Source of the DNA: VFJJ01 sp031362415
GTDB lineage: Bacteria; Actinomycetota; Acidimicrobiia; IMCC26256; VFJJ01
DNA: 64,000 nt
Assembly: GCA_031362415.1 (NCBI GenBank)
Contig: JANLSK010000006.1
Span: forward strand, 76,305-140,304
Reading direction: 5' to 3'
A model generated the notes under the pieces. That model had not been told where the DNA came from. It did not search any database and saw only the letters and a list, made by a program, of their open reading frames with translations. A program made the translations under genes and the position numbers. Of the stretch, positions 9,006-17,808 are shown in pieces (position 1 is the first letter of the stretch; each line of letters opens with the position of its first letter).

Positions 9006-9706
9006 GCGACGCCGCAACCGGCTCAACCAGTGCACCCAAGGCTCCGGTGAGTGCGGGGACCGATCCGCTGGAGATCAAGCTCGGGCTCATCGAGACCTCG
9101 CGAGCCTTGATCCGCAAGGGCCTCACGGTCGGGACGGCCGGGAACCTGAGTGCACGGCTCCCCGACGGCACCATCGTGCTCACCCCGTCGTCGCTCGACT
9201 ACGACCTGATGACCGTCGACGACCTGGTGGTCACCGACCTCGACGGCAACGTGGTCGAAGGCCACCGCAAGCCCACCACCGAGAAGACCCTCCACCTGGA
9301 GTGCTTCAAGCTCTACCCCCACGTGGGCGCGGTGATCCACTGCCATCCCTTGTACGCCACGATGTTCGCGGTCACCCAGCAGCCCATCCCGGCGGTCATC
9401 GAGGAGTTCATCATCTACGTGGGCGGCGACGTTCCCTGCGCGCCCTACCGCACCACGGGGTCCGACGACCTCGGCCGCGTCGCCGCCGAATCGCTCGACG
9501 GGAAGTTCGCCACGCTCATGGCCAACCACGGGCTGCTCGTTGCCGGAGCCAACCCCGACAAGGCGTTGCACGTGGCCGAGCTCGTCGAACGCACCGCGCA
9601 GGTGATGTGGGGCGCCATGCAGATCGGCACGATCGTGCCCCTGCCCGACAAGACCCAGCGCGACTTCGCCAACATCTTCGCCTACCTCCGCGACAACCCC
9701 CGCTGA
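9002..9706 (+). CDS. class II aldolase/adducin-family protein
   Basis: A 234-residue fuculose-phosphate-aldolase-fold protein. The catalytic glutamate lies in KPTTEKTLHLE (E94), the zinc ligands in VIHCHPLYAT (H113, H115), and a third His in MANHGLLV. It starts at a GTG overlapping the stop of the hydroxyacid dehydrogenase gene (GTGA), so translation is coupled. These proteins cleave phosphorylated ketoses or decarboxylate/epimerise sugar acids. Together with the upstream dehydrogenase it suggests oxidation and then cleavage of a small sugar acid. Length is normal for the family. Confidence 0.92.
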   Translation: MSDAATGSTSAPKAPVSAGTDPLEIKLGLIETSRALIRKGLTVGTAGNLSARLPDGTIVLTPSSLDYDLMTVDDLVVTDLDGNVVEGHRKPTTEKTLHLECFKLYPHVGAVIHCHPLYATMFAVTQQPIPAVIEEFIIYVGGDVPCAPYRTTGSDDLGRVAAESLDGKFATLMANHGLLVAGANPDKALHVAELVERTAQVMWGAMQIGTIVPLPDKTQRDFANIFAYLRDNPR

Positions 9707-9720
9707 GCGAACGCTCAGCG
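9701..9720. terminator. hairpin at the end of the aldolase gene
   Basis: A perfect 9-bp stem (CGCTGAGCG / CGCTCAGCG) with an AA loop overlaps the aldolase stop codon, between two convergent genes. It is followed by two tandem 14-base copies of GCTCAGCGTCAACG (9713-9740) that share the right arm and run into the end of the serine hydrolase gene. There is no T-tract, so termination is only a candidate role. Confidence 0.5.
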
Positions 9721-9734
9721 TCAACGGCTCAGCG

Positions 9735-10787
9735 TCAACGGCCCGCCAGCAGATCGTCGAGGAGTCGGGCCATGGGCCAGGCGCCGTGCGAGGTGTTCGA
9801 GATCACCGTGAACGTGGAGTTCCGGCCAGCATCGTGCACGCTCCGGAACGACACCCCGGCGTCCATGCCCACGAGCGCCACCGAGTCGTTCGTGGCGGGG
9901 AGCCAGAACCCCAACCCGTAGCGCATCGGCTCCGAAGGGACCTCGCTTCGCGTTCGCGTCACCGCTGAAACCCATTCCAGCGACACGATCCGGCCCGCGA
10001 ACAGAGCCACCCAGAAGGACCGGATGTCGGCTGCGGTCGAGATGATGCCGCCATCGCCGCTGCCGCACACCGGCAGGTGCATGACGTTGGTCCGCAACCC
10101 GTTGGCCCGTAACCCCTCAGGGCCCGCTTCACCGGAATCGTCGAGATCGTCGTCGAGATAGCCCAACGCCGTGCGGCCGTCGGGCTCGTCCGAACGTGAG
10201 AACGCGGTATCGATCATCCGCGCGGATTCGCACACCCGCTCGGCGACGAGCTCGGCGAAGGCCCGGCCGGTCGCCCGCTCGGCCATCAGTGCCAACACCA
10301 CATAGCCGCTGTTGCAGTAGCTGAAGCGCTCGCCCGGCGGAAACTTGGTCGGATACCCGTCGAGCGCCCGGACATAGCCCTCAGTGCGCCCCAGCGTGTG
10401 GACCGGCACCGCGAGGATGTAGTCGGAGACGTCACCGCCCAGGTCCTCATCGACGTAGTCGCCGATGCCCGATCGATGCGCCAGCAGGTGCTCGACCGTC
10501 ACGCCGTCGTCGATCGCGAGAAGGTCGTCACCGAGCAGAGAGCGCGCCGTCGTCGCGAGGTCGAGACGGCCTTCGGCGATGAGGCTCACGATGGTCAGTG
10601 CCGTCAATCCCTTGGTGCCACTGGCGATGCCGAAACGGGTGTCAATCATGTTGGGGACGAGGTAGCCGCGATGGGCCATCCCGTAGGCCGCCGCGACCTC
10701 GAGCTCGTCACCCCGATCGATGCGCACGACACCGGAGAACCCGGCCTCACCCGCCCGGCGATCGATCTGCTCCATCAGGCTCGCCAT
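9735..10787 (-). CDS. beta-lactamase-fold serine hydrolase
   Basis: A 350-residue serine hydrolase of the class C beta-lactamase/DD-peptidase clan. The nucleophile motif S-x-x-K is SGTK (residues 56-59) and the second motif Y-x-N is YCN (157-159, in ERFSYCNSGY). There is no signal peptide, so it probably acts in the cytoplasm as an esterase or amidase rather than as a resistance enzyme. It is convergent with the aldolase gene and nearly back-to-back with the enoyl-CoA hydratase gene (44 bases). Confidence 0.88.
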   Translation of the reverse strand: MASLMEQIDRRAGEAGFSGVVRIDRGDELEVAAAYGMAHRGYLVPNMIDTRFGIASGTKGLTALTIVSLIAEGRLDLATTARSLLGDDLLAIDDGVTVEHLLAHRSGIGDYVDEDLGGDVSDYILAVPVHTLGRTEGYVRALDGYPTKFPPGERFSYCNSGYVVLALMAERATGRAFAELVAERVCESARMIDTAFSRSDEPDGRTALGYLDDDLDDSGEAGPEGLRANGLRTNVMHLPVCGSGDGGIISTAADIRSFWVALFAGRIVSLEWVSAVTRTRSEVPSEPMRYGLGFWLPATNDSVALVGMDAGVSFRSVHDAGRNSTFTVISNTSHGAWPMARLLDDLLAGR

Positions 10788-10831
10788 CGCGGCCGAGGCT
10801 ACCGCGACCGTCCACGATAGGGTCGAGGTCC

Positions 10832-11626
10832 ATGAACCTGTTGGTTGGTGTCGTCGATGGGGTCGGATCGATCACCCTTGACCGGCCAGAAGCCAAGAAC
10901 GCCTTGACGATCGAGATGCGCGACGGCATCGTCGACGCCATCCGGCGGTTCCGGGCCGACCCTGCGGTCCGGGCCGTGTTGATCACCGGTGCGGGCGATG
11001 CGTTCTGCGCCGGGATGGACCTCTCGGCGTCCACCGTCGCCAAGGCGGCGCAGCCCGACTTCGAGACCCGCTCCACCGTCGAGGCGCTGCGGGTCGGCGT
11101 GCACACGCTCATTCGCGAGCTGTGGGAGCTCGACAAGCCGACGGTCGCGGCGGTCAACGGTGCGGCGGTCGGCCCGGGGGCCCATCTGGCGCTGGCGTGC
11201 GATTTCGTACTCGTGCACGAACGCACCCGCTTCCTGTGGACCTTTGCCCGCAACGCCCTCGTGGTCGATGCCGGCGGCGCCTACCTGCTCCCGCGCCTCG
11301 TGGGCCTCCCCCGGGCCAAGGCCATGGTGTTGCTGGGCGAGGGCGCAACCGGGCAGGAGGCGGTCGACCTCGGGCTCGCCATCCGCTGCGTTCCCGCCGA
11401 CGAGCTGAGCGCCGAGGCCCAGGCGCTCGTCGCACGGCTGGCCGCCGGTCCCACCAAGATGCTCGGGATGTCCAAGCGGCTGTTGAACCAGAGCTTCGAG
11501 ACCGGGCTGGTCGGGTCGCTGGAGCTGGAGGGACTCCTGCAGGCCCTGGCCACCACCACCGACGACCTGAAGGAAGGGATGGCCGCCTTCAAGGAGCGCC
11601 GCGACCCCGGCTACACCGGCCGATGA
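10832..11626 (+). CDS. enoyl-CoA hydratase/isomerase family protein
   Basis: A 264-residue crotonase-fold protein: SITLDRPEAKNALTIEMRDG at the N-terminus, GAGDAFCAGMDLSAS and AAVNGAAVGPGAHLALACDF forming the two halves of the oxyanion hole. All family landmarks are present and length is standard. I start it at ATG 10832 because the domain starts there; upstream sequence in frame is Arg/Pro-rich and antisense to the serine hydrolase N-terminus. Its precise acyl-CoA substrate is unknown. Confidence 0.92.
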   Translation: MNLLVGVVDGVGSITLDRPEAKNALTIEMRDGIVDAIRRFRADPAVRAVLITGAGDAFCAGMDLSASTVAKAAQPDFETRSTVEALRVGVHTLIRELWELDKPTVAAVNGAAVGPGAHLALACDFVLVHERTRFLWTFARNALVVDAGGAYLLPRLVGLPRAKAMVLLGEGATGQEAVDLGLAIRCVPADELSAEAQALVARLAAGPTKMLGMSKRLLNQSFETGLVGSLELEGLLQALATTTDDLKEGMAAFKERRDPGYTGR

Positions 11627-11696
11627 CCCACCACACCACACACGGTCCGAAGCCGCGCAGTTTGGGCCTTCCGCCGGGCGGGGTAGGCACACTCCC

Positions 11697-12233
11697 ATGG
11701 GCCCTGGCCACGGTAACCACGTGCAACGGATCGGTATCTATCTGAACGACCACCGTGCCGCCGGAGCCGCGGGGATAGCGCTGGCCAAGCGATGCCGAGG
11801 CAGCAACGCCGGAACTCCGCTGGCACAAGAGCTCGACCGCGTCATCGGCGAGATCGAAGAGGACGCCGAAACGCTCGCCCGCATCTCGTCCACGCTCGGC
11901 GTCCGCCCGAACTCGGTGAAAACCACGTTGGCCCGGCTCGGTGAGCTCACGGCCCGCCTCAAGCTGAACGGACAGCTTCTCGGTTACTCGCCCCTCAGCC
12001 GATTGATCGAGCTCGAGGCGCTCATCACCGGTATCGACGCCCGACGAAGCTTGCTGACCTCACTGCTCGTCGCCGAACGCCCCGAGCTCGAGTCGTACGA
12101 TTTCGCCGGTCTCGCCCAACGGGCCGTCGATCAACGCGAGCGGCTCATCCCGTTCCACCGCGAGGCTGCACAACGGGCGTTCTCCAGCGATGCGACCGCC
12201 GACGTCGTCGAGGCGCGCCGCGACGGCAGATGA
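11697..12233 (+). CDS. conserved hypothetical protein (actinobacterial, helical)
   Basis: A 178-residue, mostly helical protein with landmarks QRIGIYLNDHRAAGAAGIAL, EIEEDAETLARI and KLNGQLLGYSPLSRLIELEAL. I recognise this pattern as a conserved actinobacterial hypothetical of ferritin-like helical appearance with no assigned function. The start may be ATG 11697 or the GTG nine codons in (11721). It ends 7 bases before the convergent Lrp gene. No signal peptide or metal-ligand set is evident. Confidence 0.75.
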   Translation: MGPGHGNHVQRIGIYLNDHRAAGAAGIALAKRCRGSNAGTPLAQELDRVIGEIEEDAETLARISSTLGVRPNSVKTTLARLGELTARLKLNGQLLGYSPLSRLIELEALITGIDARRSLLTSLLVAERPELESYDFAGLAQRAVDQRERLIPFHREAAQRAFSSDATADVVEARRDGR

Positions 12234-12240
12234 GGCAGGC

Positions 12241-12768
12241 TCAGACGGTGCCCCAGGTGTAGGTCTGCTTGACCATCTGCAGATACACCATGGTGTCGGT
12301 GCTGCGGACGCCAGGAATGGCGCGAATCTTGTCGTTCAGGATCTCGAGCAGGTCGTGGTCGTCGACGCACGTGACCTCGAGGATGATGTCGTAGGCCCCC
12401 GAGGCGATGACCACGTAATCGATCTGGGGGATGGCCGCGAGCTCCTTGGCCACGCCGCGCAGATCGCCCTCGACCTTCAGGCCGATCATGGCCATGCGGT
12501 GCATGCCCACGGTCAGCGGGTCGGTGACGGCGACGATCTGCATGACCCCGTGGTCGAGCAGCCGCTGGACCCGTTGACGGACGGCGGCCTCGGACAGGCC
12601 GGTGTCGAGCGCCAAGCCCGTGTACGTGCGGCGCCCGTCCGACTGGAGGCGGTCGATGAGGACCTTGTCGATGTCATCGAGGTTGACGCCGCCCGGCCGG
12701 GCGCGCTCGCCCTCGCGGCCGCGCGTCGTAGAGCCGTTGCGTGTCGTGCGACGCGCCGGAGCGCTCAC
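12241..12768 (-). CDS. Lrp/AsnC-family transcriptional regulator
   Basis: A 175-residue regulator: a 27-residue Arg-rich leader, then the AsnC-type winged helix (LDDIDKVLIDRLQSDGRRTY, LDTGLSEAAVRQRVQRLLDHG), then the RAM/ligand-binding ferredoxin-like domain (MIGLKVEGDL..., VVIASGAYDIILEV). It is divergent from the amine-oxidase gene at 12958, which begins a polyamine-type operon, so it is the likely amino-acid- or polyamine-responsive regulator of that operon (inference). The 189 bases between them hold the presumed control region; no obvious symmetrical box stands out. Confidence 0.92.
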   Translation of the reverse strand: MSAPARRTTRNGSTTRGREGERARPGGVNLDDIDKVLIDRLQSDGRRTYTGLALDTGLSEAAVRQRVQRLLDHGVMQIVAVTDPLTVGMHRMAMIGLKVEGDLRGVAKELAAIPQIDYVVIASGAYDIILEVTCVDDHDLLEILNDKIRAIPGVRSTDTMVYLQMVKQTYTWGTV

Positions 12769-12957
12769 CGATCGGGACGCCTGACGGGTCGCATGTTCCC
12801 CACTCTGCGGACGATAGTCCCCGACCCCCCGAGCTCCCCATCATCTGCGGATCGCGGGGTTGCGGGAGGAGTTGAGCACGGATTCCCTCGCGGTGCAGCT
12901 GGACGGCCAGGGATTCTGTTGCACAGCCCAGCTCCGGTTCGGCAGGATTTGTCGTAC

Positions 12958-14313
12958 ATGTCGAGAATTCCCGTCGCCCGCCTGAGCCCCGACCATCGGG
13001 AGCAGCCCTATTGGACCGCCGAGGTAGACGGTCTCGCTCCGAGCCCGAGCACCGGCACCGAAGGCGCCACCCTCCCCGGCGACGCCGATGTCGTGGTGAT
13101 CGGGTCGGGCTACACCGGCGTGACCGCCGCCTTGGAGCTGGCTCGACGGGGCCGCGACGTCGTGATCGTCGAGCAGCACACGGCGGGGTGGGGTGCCAGC
13201 ACCCGCAACGGCGGGATGGTGCTCCCCGAGCTCAAGGCGGGGTTGGCGGAGCTCGTCACCGAGCACGGACCGACCGTGGCCCACGCCCTGCTGCAGACCG
13301 CCGTCGATGCCGTCGATCTCGTCGACCAGACCGTGAGCAGCGAAGGCATCGACTGCGACTGGCGCAACTCCGGCCATCTGTACCTCGCCCACCGGGTGGA
13401 TCGGGTTCCCGGGCTTCGCAGCGAGCTCCCGACCTGGACCGACGAGCTGGGCATCGACGCCCGGTTCGTGGAGCGCGAGGAGCTGGCGACCGAGATCGGC
13501 ACGACGGCGTACCACGGCGGGCTCCTCGTCAGCCGGGGTGGCGGCATCCACCCCGCCCGCTACCACCGAGGGCTGTTGCGTGCGGCGCTGGCCGCCGGCG
13601 CCCGGCTCTGCGAGGGCTTCGAGGTCACCGCCATCGACCGTCGGGCCTCGGGCTTCACGGTCTCGGTCACGGGCCCGCCGGGCGGGGGGGCCCTTCCTCG
13701 ATCGCAGCTCGGCGCCGCCGAGGTCGTCGTGGCGACCAACGCCTACACGGGACGGTTCCTGCCCGAGCTGCACCGACGCATCGCTCCCGTGGGGTCGTTC
13801 ATGATCGCCACGGAGCCCATCGACCCTGAGCTGGCGCAGGAGATCAGCCCCAACGACCGGATGTTCTACGACACCAGGAACTTCCTGAACTACTGGCGGC
13901 TCTCGCCTGACGGCAGCCGGGTGCTGTTCGGCGGCCGCACGAGCTTTGCGCCCACCACGCTGGCACGGGCCCGTGACCGTCTCGCAGCCGCCATGGTCCG
14001 CGTCCACCCGCAACTGTCGGCGACGTCCATCTCCCACTCCTGGGGCGGGAGCGTGGCGCTCACCCGCGACCGCTTCCCCCACTTCGGCGTCACCAACGAC
14101 GGCGTCCGCTTCGCGCTCGGCTACAACGGCAGCGGCATCGCCATGGGCACGCTGTTCGGCCAGCGCATGGCCGGCTGGATCTGCGGCGACGAGCCTCCGC
14201 CCTTCGAGGGCTTGGCATTCCCGACGGTACCGTTCCCGCGGGCCCAGCCCGTCACGCTCCCCGTCGCCGGCGCCTGGTTCTGGCTCCAGGACCGCCGCCG
14301 GATCTGCGGGTGA
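12958..14313 (+). CDS. FAD-dependent amine oxidoreductase, gamma-glutamylputrescine oxidase-like
   Basis: A 451-residue DAO-type flavoenzyme. The dinucleotide-binding motif DVVVIGSGYTGVTAALELARRG starts near residue 44, followed by WGASTRNGGMVLPE, the covalent-/re-face FAD region of the PuuB/sarcosine-oxidase group. The C-terminus has the ALGYNGSGIAMGTLFG flavin-closing motif. It would oxidise a secondary or primary amine to an imine/aldehyde with H2O2 release. The potABCD-like importer genes follow in the same direction, supporting polyamine catabolism. Start chosen at ATG 12958; the open frame upstream is antisense to lrp. Confidence 0.88.
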   Translation: MSRIPVARLSPDHREQPYWTAEVDGLAPSPSTGTEGATLPGDADVVVIGSGYTGVTAALELARRGRDVVIVEQHTAGWGASTRNGGMVLPELKAGLAELVTEHGPTVAHALLQTAVDAVDLVDQTVSSEGIDCDWRNSGHLYLAHRVDRVPGLRSELPTWTDELGIDARFVEREELATEIGTTAYHGGLLVSRGGGIHPARYHRGLLRAALAAGARLCEGFEVTAIDRRASGFTVSVTGPPGGGALPRSQLGAAEVVVATNAYTGRFLPELHRRIAPVGSFMIATEPIDPELAQEISPNDRMFYDTRNFLNYWRLSPDGSRVLFGGRTSFAPTTLARARDRLAAAMVRVHPQLSATSISHSWGGSVALTRDRFPHFGVTNDGVRFALGYNGSGIAMGTLFGQRMAGWICGDEPPPFEGLAFPTVPFPRAQPVTLPVAGAWFWLQDRRRICG

Positions 14314-14374
14314 GGTGCCCGAGGTGCCCGAGGTGAACAAGGTGAACAAGGTGAACGATGTGGACGATGTGGAT
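14312..14374 (+). repeat. seven tandem 9-base units between puuB-like and potA-like genes
   Basis: Seven consecutive 9-mers of the form GAGGTGCCC, GAGGTGAAC, AAGGTGAAC, GATGTGGAC fill the gap directly after the amine-oxidase stop codon. Neighbouring units are identical or differ by one to three bases, as in a slipped-strand minisatellite. No protein start is associated with it. Confidence 0.8.
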
Positions 14375-14460
14375 CCTCTGGCCCGATCGATGACGGCACC
14401 GCGGTCACGCCAGCCCAGGACGAGCTCGGCGATCACGTGCTCTCACGGGACGGGAGGTCG

Positions 14461-15594
14461 ATGGTGAGCCCCGAACAGGCCTCCGGCGACGTCATCCAGC
14501 TCGAGCGGGTGGTCAAGCGGTTCGCCAGCTTCGTCGCCGTCCACGATGCCGACTTCACGATCGAGCGGGGTGAATTCTTCTCGCTGCTCGGACCTTCGGG
14601 ATGCGGCAAGACCACCACGCTGCGCATGATCGCCGGGTTCGAGCAGCCGTCCGAGGGCCGGGTGTTGCTCGACGGCGTCGACGTCTCCCACGTTCCACCG
14701 CACAAGCGCAACGTGAACACCGTCTTCCAGCAGTACGCCCTGTTCCCGCACATGACGGTGTTCGACAACATCGCCTTCGGACCCCGTTCGGCCAAGCTCC
14801 CCAAGGCCGAGATCGATCGTCGGGTCGGCGAGATTCTCGAGGTTGTGCGCCTCGGCGAGTTCTGGCGGCGCAGCCCGGCCCAGCTCTCGGGCGGTCAGCA
14901 GCAGCGGGTGGCGCTGGCCCGGGCGCTCGTCAACTACCCGAGCGCGCTCCTCCTCGACGAGCCCCTCGGCGCCCTCGACCTCAAGCTCCGCCAGACGTTG
15001 CAGATCGAGCTCAAGCGCATCCAGCGGGAGGTGGGCATCACGTTCGTGTACGTGACCCACGACCAAGAGGAGGCGCTCACCATGTCGGACCGGATCGCCG
15101 TCATGAACGCCGGGCGGGTCGAGCAGATCGCATCGCCCCGGGCGATCTACGACGCACCCACCACCTTGTTCGTCGCCGGCTTCATCGGCGCCGCGAACCT
15201 GTTGCGGGGCACGGTCCGGAATGTCAACGGCGGGCTGGCCACCGTCGATCTCCATGTCGGTTCCCAGGCGTCGGCGCAACTCCCCCCCTCGAGCCGCCTC
15301 GCTCCCGGCGACGAGGCCACGCTCATGGTGCGCCCCGACCGGGTCCGGGTGGCCCGCGCCGACGACTCCGGGCCCCGCTTCACCGGAATCGTCGAGACGG
15401 CGATCTTCCAAGGCCCGGTGTTGCGGGTCGAGGTCCGGTCGGCGGAGGGAGCAACGTTCACCGCCCACCTCCCCCCCGACTGCTGCGGTCCGGAGGTGCG
15501 GCCGGACGAGTCCTGCACCTTCACCTGGAATCCCGACCACGCCGCGCTCATTGCCCACGACATCAACACCCTCACGAGAGATGCTGCCTCATGA
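14461..15594 (+). CDS. potA: polyamine-type ABC importer ATP-binding protein
   Basis: A 377-residue ATPase with Walker A GPSGCGKT (residues 44-51), the TVFQQYALFPHMTV Q-loop region, ABC signature LSGGQQQRVALARAL, Walker B ALLLDEPLGALD and H-loop VYVTHDQEEAL. A C-terminal TOBE domain (about 280-370; MVRPDRVRVAR) marks the CUT1/PotA-MalK group. A GGGAGG ribosome-binding site six bases upstream fixes ATG 14461. It energises the two permeases at 16833 and 17809. Substrate probably a polyamine because of the PotB/C-like permeases, PotD-like binding protein and amine oxidase in the same run. Confidence 0.92.
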   Translation: MVSPEQASGDVIQLERVVKRFASFVAVHDADFTIERGEFFSLLGPSGCGKTTTLRMIAGFEQPSEGRVLLDGVDVSHVPPHKRNVNTVFQQYALFPHMTVFDNIAFGPRSAKLPKAEIDRRVGEILEVVRLGEFWRRSPAQLSGGQQQRVALARALVNYPSALLLDEPLGALDLKLRQTLQIELKRIQREVGITFVYVTHDQEEALTMSDRIAVMNAGRVEQIASPRAIYDAPTTLFVAGFIGAANLLRGTVRNVNGGLATVDLHVGSQASAQLPPSSRLAPGDEATLMVRPDRVRVARADDSGPRFTGIVETAIFQGPVLRVEVRSAEGATFTAHLPPDCCGPEVRPDESCTFTWNPDHAALIAHDINTLTRDAAS

Positions 15595-16829
15595 CCGATC
15601 AGCCGTTCCACGCGGCCATTCCCCGACTCACTGCGGAGCGCCTCGCCCGACGGGCCTTCCTCCGACGCTCGGGACTGATGTTGGGAGGCGTCGCCGCTGC
15701 GCCCTGGCTCCTGGCAGCATGTGGTGACGACGACGACGCTGGCAGCGGATCGCCGGCATCGGGCTCGCCGTCGAGTGCCTCGGGCACGGGGACGGTCGCG
15801 GGGACGGGGACCGTCGCCATCTCCAACTGGCCCTTCTACCTAGACGCCGACGACTCGGGCGATCCGAGCAAGGGCCAGACCATCCCCGGGTTCGAGGCCG
15901 CCACCGGGTACGACGTCGAGTACGACGAGCTCGTCAACGACAACGACGAGTGGTTCGCCAAATACTCACCCGATCTGGAAGCCGGCAACCCCATCGGTCT
16001 TGACATCGCCGTCCTCACCACGTGGATGGTCGAGCGCCTCATCGGTCTCGGCTACGTCGAGGAGCTCGAAAAAGCCAACATCCCCAACGTGGCCAACCTC
16101 GATCCGTCGCATGCCGACGTGGCGTGGGACCCAGGGCGGCGCTTCAGCCTGCCCTGGGCGTCGGGCCTGGGCGGCATCGCCTACAACCCCACCAAGACCG
16201 GCCGCGACATCACCAGCGTCAACGATCTCTTCGACCCCGCGTTCGCCGGTCACGTCACGGTGCTCACGGAGATGCGCGACACCCTGGGGCTCACGATGCT
16301 GAGCCTGGGAATCGACGTCACGACGTGCACTCTGGCCGATGCCCAAGCAGCGGCGGCCAAGCTCAAGACCGCCACCGACGCCGGCCAGTTCCGCCGGGCG
16401 ACCGGCAACGACTACGTGGCCGATCTCATCACCGGCGACACCTGGTTGGCCGTCGCCTGGTCGGGCGACATCGTCTCGGCTCAGCTCGAGAATCCCGATC
16501 TCGTGTGGATCGCCCCCGACGAGGGCACCATGTTGTTCACCGACACCATGTTCATCCCGGCAGGGGCGGCGAACAAGGCAGGTGCCGAGGCCTGGATGAA
16601 CTACGTGTACGACCCGGCCATCTCGGCCCAGATCTTCGCCTACTCGCAATACCAGTCGCCGGTGGTCGGCGTCAAGGAGGAGATCACCAAGCTCGACCCG
16701 GCGTTGGCGAGCAACCCGCTGATCTTCCCCCCGGCTGACGTGCAGGCTCGCACGTTCACGTTCCGGACGCTCAGTGCCGAGGAGCAGACCGAGTTCACGA
16801 CCCTGTTCCAAGACGTGATCCAGGCCTGA
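15591..16829 (+). CDS. potD: polyamine-type ABC substrate-binding lipoprotein (Tat-exported)
   Basis: A 412-residue binding protein. The N-terminus carries a twin-arginine motif, RRAFLRR (residues 20-26), a hydrophobic core, and a lipobox ending LAAC (C44), followed by an acidic/Ser-Gly linker. It is therefore probably exported folded through Tat and lipid-anchored. The mature part (ISNWPFYLDAD..., DIAVLTTWMVERLIGLGYVE, ADLITGDTWLAVAWSGD) matches the PotD/PotF type II binding-protein fold. The start codon overlaps the potA stop (ATGA). Confidence 0.92.
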   Translation: MTDQPFHAAIPRLTAERLARRAFLRRSGLMLGGVAAAPWLLAACGDDDDAGSGSPASGSPSSASGTGTVAGTGTVAISNWPFYLDADDSGDPSKGQTIPGFEAATGYDVEYDELVNDNDEWFAKYSPDLEAGNPIGLDIAVLTTWMVERLIGLGYVEELEKANIPNVANLDPSHADVAWDPGRRFSLPWASGLGGIAYNPTKTGRDITSVNDLFDPAFAGHVTVLTEMRDTLGLTMLSLGIDVTTCTLADAQAAAAKLKTATDAGQFRRATGNDYVADLITGDTWLAVAWSGDIVSAQLENPDLVWIAPDEGTMLFTDTMFIPAGAANKAGAEAWMNYVYDPAISAQIFAYSQYQSPVVGVKEEITKLDPALASNPLIFPPADVQARTFTFRTLSAEEQTEFTTLFQDVIQA

Positions 16830-16832
16830 ACG

Positions 16833-17801
16833 ATGCCCACCCGGCCGGCCGGCACCCATCGCGGCACCCATCGCGGCACCCAGCGCGCCGACGACACCGG
16901 CGGGGCTGACGGCAGCGGGCCGTCACCGCGGGGTCGGCGTTCCACGCCGTACCTGCTCATCTCGCCCGGGCTCGTCGTGCTGGGACTGCTGTTCGTCGTG
17001 CCGTTGGGCTCGTTGCTCGTCACGTCGCTCAAGACCGGGAGCTTCGCGGAGGGCTTCGAGACGGCCGTCCGGCTGAGGAACTACAGCGATGCCCTGAGCG
17101 AGTCGTGGGAGCCCATCAAACGTTCGTTTGTTTTCGCGCTGGTGGCCACCGTGGCTGCGGGGGCGATCGGCTACCCCCTGGCCTACGTGATCGCCTTCCG
17201 GGGCGGGCGCTACAAGAACGTGCTGCTCGGCCTGGTCGTGCTGCCGTTCTTCACGTCATTTCTCATGCGAACCTTGGCGTGGAAGACGATCCTCTCCGAC
17301 AGTGGGAGCATCACCAGTGCATTCGACCGACTCCACCTGTTGAGCCTGTTCGAGTTCCTGCACCTGGTCCCTGACGGCTCCGACCGCTTGCTGCAGACGA
17401 ACGTTTCGGTGATCGGGGGGCTCACCTACAACTTCCTGCCGTTCATGGTGCTCCCCATCTACGTGAGCCTGGAGAAGATCGATCGCCGGCTCGTCGAGGC
17501 GGCCCGCGACCTGTACTCGGGAGCGTTCAGGGCCTTCCGCACGGTCGTGCTACCCCTGTCGATCCCCGGGGTGATGGCCGGCAGCCTGCTCACGTTCATC
17601 CCCGCCGCCGGCGATTTCGTCAACGCCGAGCTGCTCGGCGGGCCGCAGCAGACGATGGTCGGCAACCGTATCCAGTCACGGTTCTTCGAGCAGGTCGACT
17701 ATCCGGCCGCGGCGTCGTTGTCGTTCGTGCTCATGGCGCTGATCCTCATCGGGGTGCTGCTGTACGCCCGGCTGCTCGGCACCGAAGAGCTGACAGGCTG
17801 A
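16833..17801 (+). CDS. potB: polyamine-type ABC permease, PotB-like
   Basis: A 322-residue permease with six predicted membrane segments and the EAA cytoplasmic loop (LVEAARDLYSGAFRAFRTVVLP). The N-terminus before the first segment is unusual: three 12-base copies encode a GTHRGTHRGTQR tract (bases 16851-16886). It follows the binding protein after 3 bases and precedes potC after 7, so the four genes form one transcript. Pairs with PotC to form the channel. Confidence 0.9.
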   Translation: MPTRPAGTHRGTHRGTQRADDTGGADGSGPSPRGRRSTPYLLISPGLVVLGLLFVVPLGSLLVTSLKTGSFAEGFETAVRLRNYSDALSESWEPIKRSFVFALVATVAAGAIGYPLAYVIAFRGGRYKNVLLGLVVLPFFTSFLMRTLAWKTILSDSGSITSAFDRLHLLSLFEFLHLVPDGSDRLLQTNVSVIGGLTYNFLPFMVLPIYVSLEKIDRRLVEAARDLYSGAFRAFRTVVLPLSIPGVMAGSLLTFIPAAGDFVNAELLGGPQQTMVGNRIQSRFFEQVDYPAAASLSFVLMALILIGVLLYARLLGTEELTG

Positions 17802-17808
17802 TCGAGCG

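Noticed and set aside
14312..14374. Reading the 9-base repeat tract as part of the amine-oxidase or potA protein
   Set aside because: A stop codon precedes it and the potA start has its own ribosome-binding site after it.
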